From assembly GCA_024653405.1 (NCBI GenBank), contig JANLGB010000022.1, forward strand, positions 1 through 7,866: a stretch of DNA of 7,866 nucleotides. Reading direction: 5' to 3'. A model generated the notes under the pieces. It was not told where the DNA came from, ran no database searches, and saw only the letters and a program-made list of their open reading frames with translations. The DNA comes from Candidatus Saccharicenans sp. (lineage in GTDB: Bacteria; Acidobacteriota; Aminicenantia; Aminicenantales; Saccharicenantaceae). The position numbers and the translations under genes were made by a program. Every line of letters starts with the position of its first letter. The first letter of the stretch is position 1. Of the stretch, positions 1 through 4,426 are shown piece by piece.

Positions 1-133
1 AATCGGGCATTGGCTGTTCCAGCAGGGCTGGCCGCAGCTGCTGTTCCTGGGCTCGGGTGAAAGGTGTTGTCAAAAATAAAGAAAAAATTAGACAGACGGT
101 GAGAAAAATTGAAGGGGCAAACGTCTTTTTCAT
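1..133 (-). CDS. Secreted or envelope protein, N-terminal fragment (truncated by window edge)
   Basis: Reading leftward from an ATG at 133-131, the frame stays open for 44 codons to the window edge. The product begins MKKTFAPSIF and continues into a hydrophobic core (about residues 8-24). A plausible signal peptidase I site follows Thr-Arg-Ala at residues 26-28, with Gln-Glu next. The start is backed by an AGGAG Shine-Dalgarno 7 nt upstream and by a promoter with a perfect TATAAT. The visible mature part (residues 29-44) is Gln, Leu and Pro rich and carries no family signature, so I cannot name its function. It is divergent from the TPR-CHAT gene at 244, and the two share a 110-bp intergenic region containing a dyad. 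The export signal is clear; the fold and role are unknown because the rest lies outside the window. Confidence 0.8.
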   Translation of the reverse strand, partial: MKKTFAPSIFLTVCLIFSLFLTTPFTRAQEQQLRPALLEQPMPD

Positions 134-160
134 TGTAGGTCTCCTTTACCGGATGTAAGT

Positions 161-187
161 AATTATAGGCCTGACCAGGCCTTAATT
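161..187. repeat. Inverted repeat (candidate operator) between divergent genes
   Basis: The arms AATTA(T)AGGCCT (161-172) and AGGCCTTAATT (177-187) are complementary over 11 bp with a single bulged T, separated by GACC. No T-run follows on either strand, so it is unlikely to be an intrinsic terminator. It lies over the -10 and spacer of the leftward promoter and just upstream of the rightward CHAT gene. That is where a dimeric repressor or a shared regulator would bind. The operator role is inferred; the symmetry is seen. Confidence 0.5.
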
Positions 188-191
188 TCCA
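162..191 (-). promoter_or_regulatory. Sigma-70-like promoter of the leftward edge gene
   Basis: On the minus strand a perfect TATAAT (-10, 167-162) lies 18 nt after TGGAAA (191-186, four of six matches to TTGACA). The predicted transcript would start near 155, giving a leader of about 22 nt that carries the AGGAG ribosome site of the gene starting at 133. The elements and spacing are directly visible. Their use as a promoter is inferred. Confidence 0.5.
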
Positions 192-199
192 GAAAATAA

Positions 200-228
200 T
201 TGACTTGGAAAATAAAAAATATTATTAA
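200..228 (+). promoter_or_regulatory. Possible promoter of TPR-CHAT gene 1
   Basis: TTGACT (200-205) is followed after 17 nt by TATTAA (223-228, four of six matches). A start 7 nt downstream would fall around 235, inside the weak Shine-Dalgarno, so the leader would be very short. An overlapping TATTAT at 220-225 is a better -10 but sits only 14 nt from the -35. The region is very AT-rich, so chance matches are likely. Confidence 0.3.
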
Positions 229-232
229 AATC

Positions 233-237
233 GGAAG
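233..237 (+). promoter_or_regulatory. Weak Shine-Dalgarno that decides the CHAT1 start
   Basis: GGAAG ends 6 nt before ATG 244, a normal spacing, whereas the in-frame TTG at 238 would directly abut it. This favours ATG 244 and a 952-aa product over the longer 954-aa reading. Confidence 0.5.
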
Positions 238-243
238 TTGCTG

Positions 244-3102
244 ATGGAAAGAGGGTCAATTTCCTGTTCTGTTCGGGACTTATTTAAGGTTCTGGCTTCA
301 TTAACAATTTTCCTGATGCTTTCCGGCCCCTTGATTTCCGAGGATCGAACTTTTATCCCGGCCAGTGGTCTCGAAAGGGCAATTCGACTGCGTGAAGAGG
401 GTCGCTACCAGCAATCTCTGGAAATTCTGGAAAAAGAGATCAACAGCCCGTATTCTCGAGAAAATCCCGGTTATCGGGGGAGGTGCTGGCTGAATCTGGC
501 CCTGGATTACTGGAATCTGGGGGAAGTCAGCCGGGCAGAAAACGCTTTCATCTATATCTTGGCTCTGGTAGGAGAAATCAAAGACGAAGGTCTCAGAGAT
601 TATGCCCAAACCGCCCTGACCATAATTAAACTTTATAAGGAGGGCAAAGCTTATAAAGAGGAAAAGAAGTATAAAGAATCAAAAGTAACCTTGGAAAAAG
701 CAATAGAGATATCAAAGCGCAAAGGAATGCAAGAATTTGAATATAAATGTTTATTTCAGCTTTCTTTTGCCTGGTATTATCAGAATGAAATGAAAGAATA
801 TTATAGCTGTAACAGTGAATTCTTAAAAATCGCTGAAAATCTAAAAAATTATTATGAGATATTGAGAGCTCTCATAAATATAGGGAATTATTATTTCCAT
901 AAAAAAGATATATTAAAAAGTCATGATTACTTTGACCGAGCACTGGTTCTGGCCGAAAGAGAAAATTTATTACACAAGGAACCTGTCATTCTGTTTAACC
1001 TGGCTGTTACGAGTTCTCAGCTCGGGTTGGATGACCTTTCCCAGAACTATATAGAACGTGCCCTTGAGTTCTACCAGAAGGGAGATGATCTGCCTACCAC
1101 CATATCTCTATTATCCCAACTGGCTATTTCTATTCATAAGAGGACCGGGGTGAATGGCCCCCTTTTAAACAAGGAAAAACCGCGTGAATTATTATCCACG
1201 GCTTTGGAGTTGAGCCGGCAGGCAGGTTTTAGGGATTTAGAAGCTCAAATGCTGAATAACCTGGGGTTTATTCTTCTTGAGGTCGAACCGGAAAAAGCGC
1301 GGAAACTTTGCCTGCAGTCTTTAAGACTGGGAGAGGAGCTGGGAGAGCAAAAGGTCATCGCTGCTTCTCTTAATAATCTAGCTACCCTGAGTTTTAAGGA
1401 GAATGCTATACACCGGGCCCAAGAGCTCTACAGCCGGTCCCTGTCTACCGCCCTGAAAGTGGATTACTGGGACGAAATCTGGACGAATTATTATGGTCTG
1501 GCCAGATGTCTGGAAAAGCAAGGAAACTATGCCCAAGCTATCCAGAACTACCAGAAGGCTCTGGAAGCCCTGACTCCGCTCAGGGATAATATTACCTTTG
1601 ACCTTTATCGTCTAGGATTTGACCGGGGGAAGAAATATGTTTATGAAGGGCTGATCCGGTCTCTGGTTAAATATAGGCTGGAACATCCCGGACTACAAGC
1701 TGATAAACTTGTCTTTTCAGCCCTGAACAATATCCAGGCTCGGGTTTTTAGGGAAGAGCTGGGCCGGGTGTCTTCAGGCCCGGAAGGGGATACCCAGGCT
1801 GAGGAGTTGAACAAAATCGACCGGATGATAAGTGACTTTCTCAGCCAGTCGGAAAATGTCCAGGATGAAACTGCTTTCAGCCGCCTGGCGGAACTGGAAT
1901 TCAGATATTTAAGACTTCGTGAGCTCAATGGTCAAGCTGCCCTGACGAACTCAAAAGATATCAGGCCCAGCTTGGAATATATCCAGAAAGAGTTCCTATC
2001 TGAAAACGAGTTGGCCCTTGATTTTATCATAGGCCAGGAAGATTCTTACTGTTTCCTCATTAGCCGCGATGATTTCCGCGTTATTCAACTCCCTGGAGAA
2101 CAGGAAATTGAAAAGTCGGTAAAACTTTACATAAAACTTCTGGCCTCACTGGCAGTAACTGAAGAAGACCTGAGAGCAGCCGGAAGAAGGATTGGGCAGC
2201 TCCTCCTTCCGATTGGAGACCTGAGATCAAAAAAATATTCCACCCTGATAATCATTCCCGATGGACTCTTGAATAACCTACCCTTCGAAACTCTTATCTT
2301 GGATGACCCGGACAACCCGGAGGGCCGGTATCTTGTGGAAACCTTTAATGTTTATTATGTTCCGGCGCTGGCTACGATTAACCGGCATCAGGTTGACAAC
2401 CGATTTAATGGATACAGCAGGGAACTGCTAGCCTTCGGCAATCCCCATCACAGCCGCTGGTTTAATAATCAGGTCCGAGCCAGGATTTATTTTGCCGAGG
2501 GAATACTTCCTCGGCCTGATTTTCGCCTGGTCTCTCTGCCCTTTTCTCAAAAGGAAATCAACCAACTGGAAAAAATCTTCCCCGAGAATAAATGTGATCT
2601 GTTTCTCAGGAAAAAGGCCAGTGAAGAAAATCTGAAAAGCTTGAATCTCAGCCAGTATCGTATAATTCATTTCGCCTGCCACGGGTTGAGCAGTGAGAAA
2701 TTCCCTCAACGGTCATCTCTGGTGTTATCTTCATCTCCCAGGAGCTCTGAAGACGGGTTTTTAACTGCCAGGGAGATTTATAGGCTCAGGCTTAATTCGG
2801 AGCTGGTAGTGCTGGCTGCCTGCCAGAGCAGCCGGGGAACAATCGAAAGAGCTGAATGGGTTATCGGCTTGCCGCGATTTTTCCTGTTGGCCGGAAGCCA
2901 GGCAGTGATATCATCTCTCTGGTCTGTCAATGACCGGTCCTCCCTGGAATTGATGTTACAATTCTACCGGGGCTTGCTGGGTGGGCAATCAAAAGATAAA
3001 GCCCTGCGACAGGCCAAGCTGAGAATGATAAGAAACTGGAAGTCTCATCCCTATTATTGGGCTGGCTTTATCCTTACCGGGAATGCCAGAAGCATTTATT
3101 GA
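244..3102 (+). CDS. Exported TPR-CHAT protein, caspase-like protease (CHAT1)
   Basis: A 952-aa protein predicted to be a caspase-HetF-associated-with-TPRs (CHAT) cysteine protease. Residues 15-32 form a hydrophobic export segment without a clear AxA site, so it may stay as an anchor. Degenerate TPR repeats fill about 43-445, such as ALINIGNYYF and LNNLATLSF. A helical linker runs to about 575 and the CHAT domain to the end. CHAT marks are IIPDG (670-674), PFE (680-682), the catalytic His813 in ACHG, Cys860 in AACQS, and HPYYWAGFIL near the C-terminus. The His-Cys spacing of 47 equals that of the paralogue at 4427-7411. The usual Arg-Gly-Glu-Gly loop reads RAEW (869-872), so the substrate pocket may differ. 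I chose ATG 244 because GGAAG at 233-237 is 6 nt upstream; in-frame TTG 238 would touch it. The substrate is unknown. Confidence 0.9.
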   Translation: MERGSISCSVRDLFKVLASLTIFLMLSGPLISEDRTFIPASGLERAIRLREEGRYQQSLEILEKEINSPYSRENPGYRGRCWLNLALDYWNLGEVSRAENAFIYILALVGEIKDEGLRDYAQTALTIIKLYKEGKAYKEEKKYKESKVTLEKAIEISKRKGMQEFEYKCLFQLSFAWYYQNEMKEYYSCNSEFLKIAENLKNYYEILRALINIGNYYFHKKDILKSHDYFDRALVLAERENLLHKEPVILFNLAVTSSQLGLDDLSQNYIERALEFYQKGDDLPTTISLLSQLAISIHKRTGVNGPLLNKEKPRELLSTALELSRQAGFRDLEAQMLNNLGFILLEVEPEKARKLCLQSLRLGEELGEQKVIAASLNNLATLSFKENAIHRAQELYSRSLSTALKVDYWDEIWTNYYGLARCLEKQGNYAQAIQNYQKALEALTPLRDNITFDLYRLGFDRGKKYVYEGLIRSLVKYRLEHPGLQADKLVFSALNNIQARVFREELGRVSSGPEGDTQAEELNKIDRMISDFLSQSENVQDETAFSRLAELEFRYLRLRELNGQAALTNSKDIRPSLEYIQKEFLSENELALDFIIGQEDSYCFLISRDDFRVIQLPGEQEIEKSVKLYIKLLASLAVTEEDLRAAGRRIGQLLLPIGDLRSKKYSTLIIIPDGLLNNLPFETLILDDPDNPEGRYLVETFNVYYVPALATINRHQVDNRFNGYSRELLAFGNPHHSRWFNNQVRARIYFAEGILPRPDFRLVSLPFSQKEINQLEKIFPENKCDLFLRKKASEENLKSLNLSQYRIIHFACHGLSSEKFPQRSSLVLSSSPRSSEDGFLTAREIYRLRLNSELVVLAACQSSRGTIERAEWVIGLPRFFLLAGSQAVISSLWSVNDRSSLELMLQFYRGLLGGQSKDKALRQAKLRMIRNWKSHPYYWAGFILTGNARSIY
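661..960 (+). other. AT-rich island inside the TPR region of CHAT1
   Basis: By hand count this stretch has 88 G or C in 300 bases (about 29%). Sampled 60-base rows of the CHAT domain of the same gene (2761-2940) have 52-58%. It encodes Lys, Tyr and Asn rich TPR helices (about residues 140-239). The frame is intact, so this is a composition change within a functional gene and not decay. Confidence 0.7.
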
Positions 3103-3794
3103 GGGCCCAGCCGGACTTTTCGGACCTGGGATTCACTGACTTTATCCTGGCCGCTGTAAATCAGGAGCTGCCAGAAGAAATATTGGTAATCTTTCAAAGC
3201 TTCCAGAACTTTATCGGGCAGAATTACCCCGGTTTCAGAAAGTAGAGGACTTTGCCAGACAAGGTACATGTTCTGATCGTAGACTTCGACCCGGTAACGT
3301 ACATTCTGCTCATTGGACTTCCAGGCCAGCTTGATCAGAGCTGGTTGGGGCCAGTTGACAGCTTCGAACAGGACTATGGTCTCGGTCGCTTCGGCCCGAC
3401 GCTCTTCATTCCAATTATTCCAGTAGGTTATCCCCAGATATATGAGTGATAGGATTCCCAGTAGCAAAACAACAGCCGCGGCTGCTTTCCACCAGGGAAC
3501 TGAAGAGCTAAAAACTGAAAATATTCTGGCGGTGAATCCTTGTTTATGGCGGGTTAGGGTCTGGCCCAGTCTATCGATGAAGGGGCGAGAGCCTCTGAGA
3601 AGCTCGAATTCCTGCTGGCAGGCCGGACAGCTAAAGACATGATCTATTATCCTGGCTTTAATTTCAACCGGGCAATCAGGCTCAAAAGACTGGCTGAGTT
3701 CTTCCGGTGAGGGACAGTTATGGCGGGAAACTGGCCTTTGCAATTCAGGTCCCCGGCGGAATAATTCTCTTATCTTAATCTCAAAATCATTCAT
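3096..3794 (-). CDS. Membrane zinc-finger anti-sigma factor (zf-HC2 / ZAS type)
   Basis: A 232-aa one-pass membrane protein expected to hold the ECF sigma encoded just upstream. The cytoplasmic part has the anti-sigma zinc-finger pattern: Cys27 in a CPSPEEL segment, then His52-x3-Cys56-x2-Cys59 (HVFSCPAC). One transmembrane helix spans about 102-124 after a WWK motif. Residues 130-232 lie outside the cytoplasm and are Trp, Tyr and Val rich (YRVEVYD, then a W-Q-S motif and LPDKVLEAL). This resembles a beta-sandwich or fibronectin-III-like sensor fold, which is inference only. Its ATG at 3794 overlaps the end of the sigma gene by 8 bp, so the two are probably translationally coupled. Its own ribosome site is weak, which fits. 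Its stop overlaps the convergent CHAT1 end by 7 bp. Confidence 0.9.
   Translation of the reverse strand: MNDFEIKIRELFRRGPELQRPVSRHNCPSPEELSQSFEPDCPVEIKARIIDHVFSCPACQQEFELLRGSRPFIDRLGQTLTRHKQGFTARIFSVFSSSVPWWKAAAAVVLLLGILSLIYLGITYWNNWNEERRAEATETIVLFEAVNWPQPALIKLAWKSNEQNVRYRVEVYDQNMYLVWQSPLLSETGVILPDKVLEALKDYQYFFWQLLIYSGQDKVSESQVRKVRLGPQ
3106..3130. other. Hairpin just after the CHAT1 stop, inside the anti-sigma coding end
   Basis: CCCAG (3106-3110) pairs with CTGGG (3126-3130). Inside this, CCGGA (3111-3115) pairs with TTCGG (3119-3123) with one G-T wobble, leaving a 2-nt bulge and a 3-nt loop. It starts 3 nt past the CHAT1 stop codon. No T-run follows in either direction, so if it ends transcription it would be by a non-canonical or Rho-assisted route. 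It also encodes the last codons of the anti-sigma, so the pairing could be a coincidence of coding sequence. Confidence 0.35.
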
Positions 3795-4323
3795 GCCTGA
3801 ACCCCATTTCTTTAAGGATGGCTTTTAAGTCAGATAAGCCGCGGTACAGAAGGTTACGGGTCTTGTCCGGGCTGAAATTCAGGTAAGCCGAAATCTCCGG
3901 CAAGCTCATATTGAGCAGGTAAAGCTGGACCACAATTCTCCTGGACTCCAGCAGCCGGTCGGTGGCTTTCAGAATGTATTCTTTCATAGAACTCGGCGGA
4001 TTCTGGTACCGGTTGGACCGGGGCTCGAGTTCTGAGATCAGTTTCTGTTTTTCCGAGGTATAGACCTCCTCTTCTTTTCTGATCCTTCGGATCTGATCGA
4101 TCACCGCCGACTCCACAATCTTCTTTATATAAGACGCAGGATTATGAATATTTTTCTCATTGTCGATTACTTTCCAGATTTTCAGGCGGATTTCCTGAAT
4201 GAGGTCCTCAGCATCCAGGCCCATTTTCTCTAGGTTATATTTAAGGACCAGGGAGCGGATAAAGGCCGAGAATTCCTCTATTATTTTCTCAAACTCCCTT
4301 TCTTTCTTTTGACGTGAAGACAT
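3787..4323 (-). CDS. ECF-type RNA polymerase sigma factor
   Basis: A 178-aa sigma-70 family protein with only regions 2 and 4, the size typical of extracytoplasmic-function sigmas. Region 2 covers about residues 15-86, with AEDLIQEIRLKIWK (38-51) and the DNA-melting helix NPASYIKKIVESAVIDQIRR (61-80). Region 4 covers about 118-175, with a helix-turn-helix around MSLPEISAYLNFSPDKTRNL. It should direct RNA polymerase to a small regulon when the anti-sigma releases it. The start at ATG 4323 has AGGA 5 nt upstream and a promoter behind it. I see no classical GGAAC -35 in the three intergenic gaps, so autoregulation cannot be shown. The TPR-CHAT gene ends 103 bp upstream on the same strand, so read-through from it is possible. 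The exact ECF group is not assigned. Confidence 0.92.
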   Translation of the reverse strand: MSSRQKKEREFEKIIEEFSAFIRSLVLKYNLEKMGLDAEDLIQEIRLKIWKVIDNEKNIHNPASYIKKIVESAVIDQIRRIRKEEEVYTSEKQKLISELEPRSNRYQNPPSSMKEYILKATDRLLESRRIVVQLYLLNMSLPEISAYLNFSPDKTRNLLYRGLSDLKAILKEMGFRHE

Positions 4324-4347
4324 CTGAGTCCTGCTAATCGGACGACA

Positions 4348-4376
4348 ATTATAATAGATGATAAAATTAATGAAAA
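4348..4376 (-). promoter_or_regulatory. Promoter of the sigma/anti-sigma operon
   Basis: On the minus strand TTTTCA (4376-4371, four of six) and a perfect TATAAT (4353-4348) are 17 nt apart. The predicted start near 4341 leaves a leader of about 18 nt containing the AGGA ribosome site of the ATG at 4323. This is the best-placed promoter in the window, and it suggests that the sigma operon can be read separately from the upstream CHAT2 gene. The consensus is housekeeping-like, not ECF-like. Confidence 0.55.
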
Positions 4377-4426
4377 ATTCTCACAACAAGAAAAATTTAT
4401 CAAAGTTAAGGCGATGGGAGGACTGA

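Noticed and set aside
661..960. AT-rich stretch as an inserted mobile element or a decayed segment
   Set aside because: The TPR frame is continuous across it, there are no flanking repeats, and the paralogue has the same feature in the matching position.
301..2709. Several minus-strand open frames of 62-102 codons within CHAT1
   Set aside because: They are antisense to a continuous TPR-CHAT reading frame and lack Shine-Dalgarno sites or domain signals.
3057..3642. Three short plus-strand open frames (3057-3245, 3252-3449, 3442-3642) antisense to the anti-sigma gene
   Set aside because: The anti-sigma on the other strand has a clear zinc-binding motif and transmembrane helix; these frames have no recognisable content.
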